Of a stretch of DNA of 64,000 nt, positions 34,301 through 47,590 are shown one piece after another. How positions within the stretch are numbered: position 1 is the stretch's first letter; each line of letters begins with the position of its first letter. This DNA is from Colletotrichum lupini (taxonomy: Eukaryota > Ascomycota > Sordariomycetes > Glomerellales > Glomerellaceae), in assembly GCF_023278565.1 (NCBI RefSeq), contig NC_064673.1, positions 1 to 64,000 of the forward strand, in the 5' to 3' direction. Under the pieces are notes generated by a model that was given only the letters and a program-made list of their open reading frames with translations, had not been told where the DNA came from and did not search any database. Made by a program: the position numbers and the translations under genes.

Positions 34301-37300
34301 TTTATTAAGTATATTATATTAATTACGACTTTATAATTAAAATCGTAATTATTTCGTAGAGTGAATTTAAATCGGCTAGGGATAGTAGCGTTAAGTTAGT
34401 ATTATTAATAAATCTTTATAAGCTTCTCGAGGGCTACGATTTTTATATCGTTACTAAATTACTAAAATAGCTTTAAGAAACGAGGAACCAAAGGGTAGCC
34501 AAAGCGCCGATATAAGTAGCATAATTCGCCCTCTATTAAGTAATTAATAATAGCTTTTTTATTATTAAGGAGTAAAAGCTAAGGGTATCCCTATTTATAA
34601 ATAATAAGTACTATAATATCTCCCTTAACTAGTAAGTTGTTAATATTATTAAAGTATACTCTTAGCTTATTTATATCCTTTAGGTAGTATAAAAAAGGAA
34701 TATTAGTTAGTAAGATATAAAAAGTAATATTACTAAATAAGGTACTAATAACCGTAGATTTTAATAACTTTACGGGTTCGCTATTATTAAATTAAATACC
34801 TACCTCGCTAGCTCTAAAGGTATTAAAAATAACTTCGGGTCGTTATTATTATAATACGAGGAGTTAAGGGTAGCCCGTAATTAAGAATTCCGTAATACTA
34901 GTATTAAGTATATTACTTTAAAAGTCCTTTAACGAGTACCTCCTATTTAATAAAAAAGAGGTCGCTAGTTTTATAAGCTTAATTAACTCGTTAATTAAGG
35001 TAGTATTAATAAGGCTATGCTCTATTACTTAAGTAGCGAGGATATTTATAAGGGTTTTACTATTAATAATAATCGTAAAATATACTATTAAAATCTAAAC
35101 TTCGTCCTCGTAGTTATTTTTATAGTTAAAGTCGAGGCTATTAAAGTATTAAATTATAATATTATTATCGTTATTATTAGTAAGGGCGGTTCCCTTATAA
35201 AAGGCAAAGAACTATAAGTATAAGCTTAGTATAGATCTCTTATTTCTTTCTTTATTATCTTTATACTTTTTATATACTTAACGTCGCTCTTTCTCTAAGT
35301 ACTTAGTTAACTAATAACCGGTTTTATAATAAACGAAATACTTTTTATTAGTAATGCCGCGGCCGTATTAATTCCGCTTATTAAATCGGGTCTCTTTACT
35401 AAAGCTACTATAAGTACGGTCGGTTTAGTAAGTAGCGGGGACCTCTTTATTATAAGTACTATTTTAGAAATACTACTACTTACTACGGTTGCGCTCTCTT
35501 TCTATAGTATTAATTAAAGTACTAAGCTAGTAATAGATATTAATAAATATAAGTACTAAGTTAAATATAGTAAGTTTATATTTTAGTATATTACCTACGT
35601 AGTAAAAGAGTTAATTACTTATATTAAAAATAGATCCCTAAATAGCCAGTGCCTCGTAGAGGATTATAATATAGTTAATTAGCGCTTATAAAATTTATTA
35701 ATTCGACTTACTTAGGTTCTTATAAACTATAGAGTATTAATAGAGGTTATAAAGCTTAGCGAGGTAGTTTTAATAGCTTATAAGTAGCTCGAAATATTCC
35801 TAAGTCCTTTAATATATTACGTCGAAGCTAAGCAGGTTAAAAGTATTATTAAGTTAGTTAAAATAGAAGGTTAACGCCCTTCCCTTAAGTATATTTAGGA
35901 AAGTACTGGAATAGTATTATTTACTAATTCTTACTTATTAGTATAGTACTTTAAAGATCTAAAGCTTCTTATTAAAAATATCGTACTTCTTATTACTATA
36001 CTTATTCTTATTATTATAGAGCTTAGTAAGGTTAATTAATTAGTAGGTATTAGGCATAATATCGTCTTTAGTTTTTATATCGAAGTATAGTATTTAACGG
36101 GGTAAATTTCGCTATTAAGTAATAATAACTTTATTCTCTAATTCTTCTTCCTCTTTTTCCTAAAGAGGTAATAAGTCGGTCGGTTAATAGCGAGGCTAAG
36201 GTCGGAATTTTAATTACTAAGATTAAGTAAGTTAAGGTTATAAGGATTCCTTTACTATCTCTCTAACTTACTAAATAAGATTATTAGTATTTACTAGCTA
36301 TAAGAGTAGTAAGTAGAGGAAATAAAGATTATAATATAATATATTAAAGTATTTAGTATAGTTATAGTAAGCTACGATCTCCTTAGAAGTCTAAGTAAGG
36401 AAGTATTAAATATTAAGGGTATTAGTAATCTTTTTTACTATTTAATTACGATCTCTAATTATTAAATTAATACCGTTATTTATAAAGAAGTCTCTTAGCT
36501 TTTTAAAAATCGTACTTTCTATTCTTAAGAAGTCCCCTACCTCCTAGCTTTAAAAATCGGTCTTAAAGTCCTTTTATAGCTCCTTACCCGTTAGGCCGTT
36601 TTAATAATAATATCTTATTATATAAAAAATAAAGATATTAAGCTTTTTATTATTTATAAGGGCGGGTATAATATTAAATAAGCCCTATTAGGTTAGGTTA
36701 ACGTAGTCCTATTAATAAATTAGAATTAAGTATAGTTCCGTAATTTAAGAGTATAAGTAGGCCGGAGGTAATATTAACTAATCGTTAGACCCTTTTTACT
36801 TATTACTAGGGCTAGCGGTTATTATAGTATATTTATAAAGTAAGTTATATAATAAAAAATTACCGTAAGATATAATTATTATATTATAATTATAGTATAA
36901 CGTTAGTTAGGTTAAAAGGAGTAGTAAGTCGGTTATAGTAATCGTTTTAATAATAATAAGCGGGCTATTATTATTAATTAGAAAATTCTATTTTTTTAAC
37001 GAGGTATATAGACAGAAGGTTACTAAGGTTAGTAGAAGGTTATAAAAAGGAAAAAAAGGCCTTTTATAACCGTACTTTTAGTAGTAAATAGAGGATTCTA
37101 TCGGCTACTAATTAGCGATTCTTTTTAGTACTTTTTATATTTTATTTTATTAATTTAGTCTCGGAGCTTCTGTTAGGTTAGAAAGAGGTAGATTTATTAA
37201 TAATATAAAATAGATCCCTACTACTACTACTATTAAGATCTTTTCTTTTCCTTAGTATTTTAAAATACTTCGCTATTAATAAGAGATTTATTATTAACGT

Positions 37301-37805
37301 ACTTATAATTCTAAAGGTCTTATTATTACTAAGCGCTAGTACGCTAGCGATCGTTAGATTAATCTCTTAGTAATTAATCTCCTCTCGCTTATTATTAATT
37401 TAAAGTAGCGCTTAGTTATAATATATTTAAAATAAATTCCTTTATAAGCGGTTCGATTAAAGGGAAGTTAATAGTAGTAATAAGGTTAATAAAGATAATA
37501 TTAATAATAAAAGCGAGGTTAATAATAGTAATAAAATAATTAATCCTTTTATAGTAGTAGTTTTAATAAAAGAGATCGTATATAATAGAGCGCACTTTTA
37601 ATAGCTCGTAACTAGTTAATTAGTTATTAACTAGTAGTAGTAGAGGAGAACTAAGGTAGTATAAACTAGGCTACTTATTATTAGTTAAACGGAACTAAGT
37701 TAATAAGTTAAAATAGCTAGCGAGGTAGGTCGAAGCTATCTTTTTTATAGTTATATCCTTACTAACCTACGGTAGAAATATATATATAATTTAATTACTA
37801 ATTAG

Positions 37806-38030
37806 TATTAGTATATACGTAAGTAAGTCAGACCCTTTAGTCGTAACTAGGTTAATAAGTTAGTATAGGTTTATTATATATATATAGGAGGGGAAGATCG
37901 TAGGTAGAGCCCGCGGTCCCTTAGTGGGTATAAGTAGGTAGAAGGGTCCGTCTGCACGGGCCCAGACTGCCTACCTACCACCCCTACCTAACTACCTAAT
38001 AGGGCCCCTTTTCTGCCTCGTAATCCAACA
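37806..38030 (-). repeat. Family B LTR (5' LTR)
   Basis: 225 bp, clearly less RIP-changed than its partner, keeping CTGCACGGGCCCAGACTGCC near its middle. It borders the non-RIP island and the second CATAT duplication. Confidence 0.92.
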
Positions 38031-38834
38031 CATATCATCGCCAGGCCGTCCAAACGTCGCAGGTCTAGATTCTATTAGGAGTTATAGAAGAGCTGGCAGG
38101 AAGAGAACACATAAGACGGGAAGCCATGAAGTTATGTATCTAGCAATGACGTGTCTCAACGTATGGGTCACAGGTCTTGACTCGGGGTCTAGTGATTCGA
38201 TGAGGTGGAGAAGGAGAGGGCCACAATCGTGAAGATGTGGAAGAAAGAGTGAATTATACGTGGCATACCAAGGATGTGAGGGGTATGAAAATCTACTTCG
38301 TGTTGAATGTTTACTAATTACTATCTGGATCCAGGAGATCGCCAAGCTGCCCTTCCATAAACGACTTGAAGCCACCAACCAAGACCGCCGTCGGTACCAT
38401 GAAGCATATCATAACTCCTTTCATATTGCTCCCTCAGCGAAACAATATCTTGAGAAGCTTCTTGGCACCTGTCAAAGTGACGTGGCATCGTAACCGCGCC
38501 AAGATGGTATTTACCCGACTGCTCATAAAAGGGCATGTAACCCATGTCGTTCAGCTTTTCTGGAACGAAACAAACTTGATCATATCACGTTTGACGAGTT
38601 TGACTGGGTATCTGGGATACAGGTTGTGAAAGAAGGGACGTCGGTAAACGATGAGCCTAGGTAAATAAGAGTATAAAGCAGCCGCTACTTGTTGTTATAT
38701 AAGATTCACGCGATTATGTAGAGTCTGCGGACCTCGTGTTAACAAAAGTTTTTATTAAACAAAATGAGAGCCAAGTATAAGTATCTTTCCGCACAAAAGA
38801 TCGTGCTCTAGGCTTAACGATAATATAGGTATTC
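38031..38834 (-). pseudogene. Non-RIP island with an unrecognised gene remnant
   Basis: This 804-bp stretch has normal composition between two RIP-mutated retroelements. On the minus strand, about 38,600 to 38,410, a frame reads VCFVPEKLNDMGYMPFYEQ and continues through a charged helix-like segment (MPRHFDRCQEASQDIVSLRE) to GTDGGLG. An in-frame TGA lies just upstream, and the frame is lost or needs an intron just downstream. It looks like part of a real protein gene, but I do not recognise the family. It is probably a broken fragment left between insertions. Confidence 0.4.
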
Positions 38835-39036
38835 TATCGGATTAAAAGTCTAATTCGACTACGGCATACGGCCGACTGCGCAGGGGCTAATTAGGGGCCC
38901 TATTTACGATTATTATAGCTAGCCCAACCTATAGTTAGAACCTCCTTTTTATACTTACGTAGATATTTAAATAATTTAATTAATCTTTTCGTTAACTACG
39001 GTTTAAACTAACTACCTTATAATAAGGATACTAATA
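38835..39036 (+). repeat. Family A LTR (5' LTR)
   Basis: 202 bp. Starts TATCGGATT (TGTCGG changed by RIP), ends GGATACTAATA, followed by CTAATTAG at the presumed primer-binding site. Confidence 0.93.
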
Positions 39037-42000
39037 CTAATTAGTATTTAAATTCTATTATTATAAGTTAATAAGGTATCTCGCTATGTAAAAGAAACGA
39101 CTTTTTAATACTATATAGGATAAGAGATTCGTACTAATTAACTTTATAAAAATAGATAAAAAAAGAGGTAATTCTTAAATACCGTACGGAATTAAATAAT
39201 TATAGCCCTTTATTATTTATAAAAAGTCGACGTTTATTATGTTAAACTATATTAATTAATAGAACTACTTAAATAACTAGCTTTTTACTATTACCTTAAG
39301 TAGCTTTTTTATTAAATAACTTTTCTATAGCCGGCCCGTAATTAGAAATTAACTAATTAAATTAGTAAAAAGAAATACTTATATAACGACTACTTACTTA
39401 ATTAATTAATATAATAAACGAGCTTAATAATATAATATAAAAGAGCACTGCGTAATTAAAAAAGGGGATCTCTAAATAAAAATATTCTTATTTAGTAATA
39501 AAAATAACCTTATAAAAGTTATTAAGTTAAAAGATTTACGATATATAAAAAAGTTTATTATTATAAATATTTTATAAATACGATTTTAAGCTTATAATTT
39601 AAATAACCTTTTTATAGCTCCTTTAATTACCCTCTAGGTATTACTTAGGAATATAATATAGGGGACAATTTAATAAGAGAGAAGGGGATTTAAAGGTTTT
39701 AATAATATTAAGTTAAGAGTATTACGGTTTTTAGAGATCGACTTAAAAAAAAGGCGGCTATTTTAAAATAGTCCTACGACCTCCTATTAAAGTTACTATT
39801 AGCTTAAAAAAAAGTTTAAAAAATAAGGATCTAAAAAAAAAAGAAAAAAATCCTTTAAAGGGCCGTTAAAAAGCTTCTTTTTATATTAGCTCCCGGCGCG
39901 AGATTACTAATTTTAAAAAATTAACTAAGTAATAAAAGGGATCGCTAGTAAGTAATAATTACTTAACTATAATTAAGCTATAAAAAAAACTACTTAAAAA
40001 ATATAAAATAGGGTATTAAGAAGTTATAAAAAATAAAATCTCTAAAATATTTAACCCTACTACGTATAAATAATAAGTAAATATTTTTAATAAGTTTTTA
40101 AAATTTACGATTTTATAAAAAAGAGGGCTTAACCTCGTTAACTATACTTAATAGCTTATATAGTTCTTAATAGCCTATATAGCTCCTTTACGAACTATTT
40201 AATATCTATTTTTAACTATTTTTATAAAATATTACCCTAAGAAAAGTAAGTTAAAAAAAGAAGTTATTTAGAGATTATAAAGAGTACGAGGCCTGAGAAG
40301 TTAGAAATATATAGAATCATAATAATTAATAACTAATAAAAATCCCGAGACTAATTATTATATTTTCTTATAATAATATAAACGTTTACTACTATTATTA
40401 TAAAAAAAAACTACTAAAACCTACCCTTTTATATTAAACGAAAAGGAGGATCTTAATAAGTATAATAACTAGCGATTTAAAAAGGTAATAATAATTATTA
40501 AAAATAATAAAAACGAGAGTAATAGCGAGATAGTAAGAGGAAGTGGGAATTTCCTAAACTTTAATAAATTCGTTAAGTAGTAAAAGTACGGATTTATTAT
40601 AACTAGCGCGCGGATTAAATATATCCTTATTAAGATTAAATACGTTAATAACTACTAATATAAATATAAGCTAGAGTATAACCCTTAATAAGTTAAAATA
40701 AAAAAGAAAAGGACGAAACCCGATCCTAAATAAAATCCTAATCCCTTATAAATAAATAAATATTAACCCGGATTATTAGGGGACGTAAATATATAAAATC
40801 GTGAATTAGCCTAATAGTAAATAAATTAACGTAGTATTAATCTATTTAACTAAGGTTTATAAAAAAAAGGGGCTATAGGGATAACCCCTATTTTATAAAA
40901 TCGTAAATAACCTTAGTTATTAGCTAAATAAATAGTTCGCGAGCGTAAGCTTAGGAATTATAAAAATAGTTAATAAATTCCTTTACGGGCGAGGGGTATT
41001 ATTAACGTAATTATAATCGTAAGAGCTATACGAAATATTAATAGTAATAATTATAAAAAAGGAATTCGTATTATAGAACTAAGTATAAGTTAATAAAGTA
41101 TATAATTACTTTAACAAATTTAGAAAAAAGGTAAACGACCTAGATTTCCTGCTTATAATTACTAATAGAAATTTATTATTATAAAAGGATATACCGGGGT
41201 AAAATATAATACTAAAAGTACGATAATTAATAATTCTACCTATTTTAATTTATAACTTATTACCGCTATTAATATAAAATTCGGCGCCGATTAGCTAATA
41301 AAAAAAGAAATAAATGACCTAAAATTATTAATAGTACGTAGTAGCATAAGGATCGCATATAAATATTAAAAATCTAGCGGTAAATACGAAGTAATTTATA
41401 AACTTTAAAAAGATCTTTTTAAAAAAGAGATTATATTCTAAAAAAAAGTATAAAGTTTTATAAAAAACCCTAACGATATTTTATAATTATTATAAAAAAG
41501 TCGGAATTAGGGAATACTAATATTATTCAGTAATTAATATCGTACTTATAAATAAAGCTTTTAATTATTATTACGAAGTAGTACGTAATCTCGATTAAAA
41601 CGACTTTTTTAGTATAATTAACGTAATCCGAAGCCGCTTCGAAACTTATAATAAAAACCTAGAGCTCTTATTTAAGCTATAAGCGATTTTTTTTATATTT
41701 ATAGCTAGGATAATAGAGGGTAAATTACGAGTAGAGATCTTTAAAAAGCTTATTAATTAAATTAATAAGCTAGTAAAAACTTAGCTAAATAAGGGGATAA
41801 ATAAGTAAAAAGTTAAATATCTTTATACCGCAATTTAGCGTATACTAAAAATAAAAATAACCCTATACTAAGTACTTAAAGATTACGAGACGCTCTACTC
41901 GAGGCTAAGATCTAGCTTTAATATTAAAATAAAAATGCTATGCTAAACCTACTTTTAGGTATATAACGGCCCTTATTAATAATATTAAGTTAATCGAACG

Positions 42001-45000
42001 TATAATAAAAAAAGAAAAGAGGCTAAATATAGTAATTATTAATAAAAAGGCTTAGATTCGTTAAATAAATAGAGATTTAACTTATAAGTAGGGTAATAAA
42101 AAAAGTAATATTATATTTATAAAAAGGATAGATATTAGTTAAGTAACTATTTTAAAAAAGAGCGTATTAAATTATATAAATAGTATAAAAAGTTAAGGGT
42201 AATAAATAGTAAAACTAACCCTCGTTAGTTTAATTAATTCCTCGTTATATATAAGAGTAAATCTAGGGGTACGGAACTTAGTAATAATAATTAAAATAGC
42301 GGCTTAAAATATATACCCCCTATAAAAGATTCGGAAAATAAGGAAGATCTTACCCCTTATACTAACGAATTAGATTATAACGAAATCGATAATATTAACT
42401 ACTCTTTTTTTACCCCGTTAGCTTTTAAAAAATATATAAAGCTAAATAAATAAAAAGTAGTAAAAGCTCTTAATAAGTAGGCTTTTATTTATAAATAATA
42501 AGAGAGGGTCCCTTAAATAATAAATATAAAGGCGGCTAAAAGGGCGAATTTAATAAGGCCAAAGCTTATTTTCTTAATAATTAAAGAAAAGACGCTATTT
42601 CTTTTAATATTTAAAAAAAAAGAATATAGTACTAAGTAAATCTAGGGGTAGCTAGAGGGGTCCTTTTTATATTACTTAGATCCCTTAAATACTAAGCTTA
42701 TATAAGTATTCTATACGAGCGAAAAGTACGACTTAAATAATTTTTATAAGATTATTTTAAATATTAAGGTATTATAATAGTTAATTAAAAGAAAAGGGTA
42801 ATTCTAAGTATTATAAAAGATCGTATTAATAATACTTAATACGTTAACGGCGGGTATTATAAAAATTAGTTTCGGCTTAAGTAAAGAAATCGTCGCCCTA
42901 AGTATAATAAAAATAGAAACGTACTTTAGAACAATAACTTTTTATATTTTACTTATTAATACCTTATTTCTCTTATATTTAAAAGATATAAATCGACTAA
43001 GTATTATATTTAATAATACGAGGAATAAAATCTCTAGCGGTAAGTATTTTAAAATAGTTAAACGATAATAGGGGTATACGTTTATAAAGCTTATTAATAA
43101 TATAAAGTTAATTAATTACTTAACGAAAAGTAAGCTTAGAAAACTATATTAGAAATTTAAGTACCCGTTAGTTACGAGGCTATATAACCTTTTAAAGTAA
43201 TTAAGTAATAATAATATCGAAATAGGGGCGCTAAAGTAGTTAATAAAAGTATATTATTAATACTAAATAAATATATAAAGCTTATATAAATTTAAATTTA
43301 AATTACGTAATAAGCTTAACTTTAACTAGGAAATCGTCGTTAATATCTTCTATTTAAATAGTTAACTAGTACTATATATAATCGATATAGCTATATCTTT
43401 TTAAATAGAGTAATTCCTCTAGGATCTATAAGTAAAAATAGTATAAATAGCCTTATAAAAAAGCTAAATCGATATATACTAAGGACTACTAGATAGTATT
43501 AGAACCGACGCTAACATTAGCTTTAAGTTAGTAGGATTTAAGGATAATATAACGGCCTACGGTATATAACTAAAAGTCGTACTTATTAACGCGTACTATA
43601 ATATTAAAAAGGTAAAAAGGGTATATTAGTAATTAAAAAGGGCGTTTAGAATTATTAAAAAGGAAAATCCGGATTTTACTAACGACGAATACCTCTAAAT
43701 AATACTTAAATACTATAACGATATTATAGGGCCTAACGGACTTATATTAATATTATTAGTATTTAGAATATATTTAAAAACGACCTTAGCCTTATTACTA
43801 TTACTAACCGTAAGCTAACGAGCCCGAGTAATTAAAAAAGTAATACGAGTACTACGCAAAGTAAGTATAAAAAAGTAAGTTAATAAAGTAATTACTATAT
43901 ATAATAGGCCCAATATAGGGGGTAATCTAAATATATTACTAAATTCGGATATATAAGTATAATACGAAATTACTTAATAATAGGCTAGGCTATATAAGTT
44001 AATTTCCGTTAACGAGCGCTCTTATATAGTTATAAAAGATCGTAACTAGCTACTTAAAGTATTAATTATAATAGTTAGACCGTATTATATAGATCCTAAC
44101 GAGGTAATTTCTAACTTATAAATAGAAAAAGAGCTAAGGGAAACTATATAACCCGTAGTAAAAGTATAAGAAATTATCTTTAGTAAAATCGTCGTAATAA
44201 TACTAATAAATAATAAAAAAAAGGAAATTATTAAAAGGGTACTAATACTACTAGCGAGACGTTATAAAAAACTACGATAATAAGCCCTAATATAGTAATT
44301 TATTACTAGTAACGAGGTAATTAATACTTTTTATATAAAAAAAAAAAAGCCGATTTCGAGCTAGTAGTTAAATTACGTAAAGAAGGCGTAATTATAATTA
44401 TTAAAAGGCTATATAAGGGATTAGATCTTATCGAAATAGATACTCTTTATGATTAAGGGGTCTATTAATTTATTTTATATAACTTAAAAAAATATATAAA
44501 CCTCTATATATTTAAATTATAAATAGTTCGTAAAATTAAAGGGAAAGGAATATCCTAGCCGTACGAGAAGTCTAAATACGTAATTTAGGGGTACGGCGAC
44601 GTTAAAAAAGTAACACTACTTATATAATCGCCCACTATATAGCGCTATAGTTAACGATTAATAATAGTACTAATAGTATTGCTATAAAAGAAGGGATACG
44701 AGATTTAGAGCCGTAATATTACTTAGGCCTATACCCAATCGGCTACAGGGCTTATAAAGAAAATCCTAGCCTATTTAATAAAAGAAATAGCTAATAAGTA
44801 CCTAAAAAGTATAATTATTAAAGTACTTAAGTTACTATATAAGCTTATAAAATCGGGCACTTATTAGTAAGCTACTTATTACGATTTTTATATTAATTAA
44901 CTATTAATAGTTACTTTTACGTACGACCCGTGCTTATTAATTACGGAGTATAAAAGTAACTAATTTAAAATCGTTAAAATATAAACCGACGATATATTAA

Positions 45001-46048
45001 GCCTATTTAATATTAATTTTATAAAAAAAGAGAACAAGGAGCTTTAAAAAGCGGGCTTCGTAACGAAGCTAAAAGAGGTCCTTATAATAAATACCCCCCT
45101 AGTATTTAATAACAAGATTCTTATAATTAAAAGGGAAACTATTATTTTTTAATAAAAGGGGTAGGGTAAGAAAATTAACCTCGTTAATCTAAACGTAACT
45201 AATATTAAAAAGTAATATAAGGCTAAGCTTATATAAGGGGTATATATTACGAGTATTTATAAGCCTAAGGTAATTTTTAACTATATTAAAGTAATATAAG
45301 CTATAGATTTAACTAAACGAAATATCGAAGTACTTAATAAGTAGCTTAAATAATAATAAATAAATCTCGATCGAAGTCTCGTTTACTACCTAATTAACTT
45401 TATAACTAATAAGCTCTACGTCTTCGTTAATAAGTTATTTATAAATAATAACGACCTTACTTCGTAATTAAGGTATATTATTATCCTAACTAATAAGAGT
45501 ATAAGTAAGAGCGAATTTACTATATATAATAATATAATTTACTATTTATTAACTAAAAATAAGTAAATAATAAGAAGTATATTAGCGTTAGAGGTCTATA
45601 ATATAATTAATAATATTAACCTCTCTTATATAATTTTAATAACGCTAAAGAAAATTACCAATTAAATTAGCTTTTTACCTATTTTAATAGTTATTTATAC
45701 CGATTCTTACTTACTATATAAATAGTTTATTAAATTAAGAACGATAAAAGAAAAGAGGCTTATAATTAATATTATAGCCCTTAAGTAATTATATAAAAGG
45801 TATAAAATACTTAAGATCCGTTAGATTAATAATAAAAATAACCTCGTAAACGCTTTTATAAAAATAATACTAAATAAGGAATTAAAATAATTCGTAAGTA
45901 ATAAAAAAGTTATTATATAAATAGAGGAATAGGTTATATAAAAAAAGTAAAAAAAAGGAAGAAAAAGAGATAACTTAGTAAATAGGCTTAAGGTTAAATT
46001 ATATCTCTAACCGTAGTAATTAAATCGAAAAAAAAAAGAGAAAGTTAA

Positions 46049-46250
46049 TATTAAATTAGAAGTCTAATTTAACCGCGGCATATAACTAACTATATAGGAG
46101 CTAATTAAGGGCCCTATTTATAATTATTATAACTAGCCTAACCTATAGTTAGAACCTCCTTTTTATACTTACGCAAATATTTAAATAGTTTAATTAATCT
46201 CTTTGTTAACTACGGTTCGAACTAACTACCCTATAATAGGGATATTAATA
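46049..46250 (+). repeat. Family A LTR (3' LTR)
   Basis: 202 bp. Starts TATTAAATT (further RIP of TGTCGGATT) and is preceded by a purine-rich tract (46,029-46,044) in the expected polypurine position. Confidence 0.93.
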
Positions 46251-47590
46251 TATTTATAATTATCTAGTAATTCTCTGTGCTTACGGAATACCTAATAACA
46301 TGAGCAGGGCTATTGAGTTATTGCTATAAGTTCAGCTGTAGTGAGTGTTATACCGAGGATTGGCGTCTTTCCTGCTGTGACCCTAAAAGGCTAATATGGG
46401 ACCACTTGGTCAAAAATTGTTCAGATACACACTGCTGGTAGATTTGCGGCTACAAAAGGCCACGCATTGTATCTCGACTAGGTTTCTGGCTTTACGTGTG
46501 CAAAGACTTTTCTATCAGTCTTGCTATTTAATATCAGAAACCTGCTTAAGTCATTGACTCAATTCAATACATAGTACGCTGTTCGGTATGCACTATATCT
46601 TCCTCACCATGGCGGTTCTTGTCGACCTGACCCTTGCCTCGACTTCCGTGCCTTCCCAGGATAAGAATGTAAGATGTCCTTTTCTTCTAAGATACACTTA
46701 GTACCTACTTTGGCCGCGAGTATTGCAAGGGTTGCGATCCAGCTGATAATGCTTCGTCGGCTACCTGGACGGGTTGATTGTAAGCCACCGTCACACCACA
46801 TGAACTTATACTTTGGACAAGTCTGGGCTGATCAAAAAATGACATATCCAGAAGGATTCCATCGGCTGCTATGGTGTGAAGAACGCTAAAATTGATGCGA
46901 CCAATCTACATTCTATCTAGCCACAAAGACGCATGCGAGTGTCACAGCGCCAGGCATCCGCACCGCGCAGGTACGCAAGCGTGGAGAAGACGAGGAACAC
47001 TGCCACAATCTTCATGCACTTTGTTCTGCAGTCGATAGAGGGGCCACGGAGACAGGGCTGCCGCTGGATACTAGGAAAGTGTCGGAAACGGCGGAAAAGT
47101 CAACTTGCTATGCTGTGTTCCACGCGCCTGTCTGGCTGGGCCCAACCTGGAAATGGGGCGAGTTCGGCCAATGCATTTGAACGCCCCTTTCCACGCTGCA
47201 CACAGCTCAGTGTTTCCCCCCAAAAAGGGTCAATTTGCCGAGTAAAATGGAACCTAGATAGCAAACAAATCCTGCGCACGAAGGGTTGAACTGTTAAATC
47301 ATTGTGTTTGTCCCTTTGAGCAGCGGAAAAGTGCAGCTTGGCTCATGCAGGCATGATTTCATGTCTGTTTGCTCCCTACCCTAGTTCCCTGAAATCTCAC
47401 CCAAATCATGATTCCGTGCTAGCTTACAGTATCTGTGGGAGCATTGAAATCTGATTTTTGTCATTGCCGTTAATCAACATTCCTCGCTTCTCAATTCAGT
47501 ACAACGCATACAAATAGGCCATTCTACGTCGAGGTTGGTCCCCAACCAAAGATACCGTCGCTTGCTATACTCCGAGCCTTTCCAGCTTCG
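46251..47590. other. Intergenic region with a possible small secreted-protein relic
   Basis: Normal composition returns abruptly after the retroelement. At 46,588 an ATG opens a 27-codon stretch with a signal-peptide-like start (MHYIFLTMAVLVDLTLAST) followed by a GTAAGA donor-like site. Downstream Cys-containing frames can be joined only with poor acceptors, so an intact gene is not supported. The rest is the upstream region of the NRPS-like gene. Confidence 0.35.

Larger units (their letters stand above)
31127..38030 (-). mobile_element. Full-length RIP-mutated Ty1/Copia retrotransposon, family B
   Basis: The element is 6,904 bp with 225-bp LTRs and a perfect 5-bp target duplication CATAT (31,122-31,126 and 38,031-38,035). 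It begins only 32 bp after the family A element. LTR ends are TG/TA...AACA. RNase H-like remnants lie at the left (31,680-31,950) and a degraded QTDD-like reverse transcriptase motif near 32,690, so the sense strand is minus and the order is that of Copia. The internal sequence differs from family A except for the primer-site region and general motifs. CpA is almost absent inside. No intact frame remains. Confidence 0.9.
38835..46250 (+). mobile_element. Full-length RIP-mutated Ty1/Copia retrotransposon, family A, opposite orientation
   Basis: The element is 7,416 bp with 202-bp LTRs and flanking TATTC/TATTT, a 5-bp target duplication with one C-to-T change. It is the inverted relative of 23,741-31,094. 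On the plus strand, traces of integrase (43,480-43,760, including the region of the last catalytic acidic residue), the reverse transcriptase motif QTDD(I/T)L (about 44,980) and the RNase H segment starting YTDS (about 45,695) appear in Copia order. Many CAA/CAG and TGG codons have become stops, as RIP predicts. It still contains the roughly 920-bp gag-side segment missing from the telomeric copy. Confidence 0.93.

Noticed and set aside
23741..46250. Search for tRNA or rRNA genes in the AT-rich block
   Set aside because: No cloverleaf-like or rRNA-like segment was seen by eye; GC patches belong to LTRs and element interiors.
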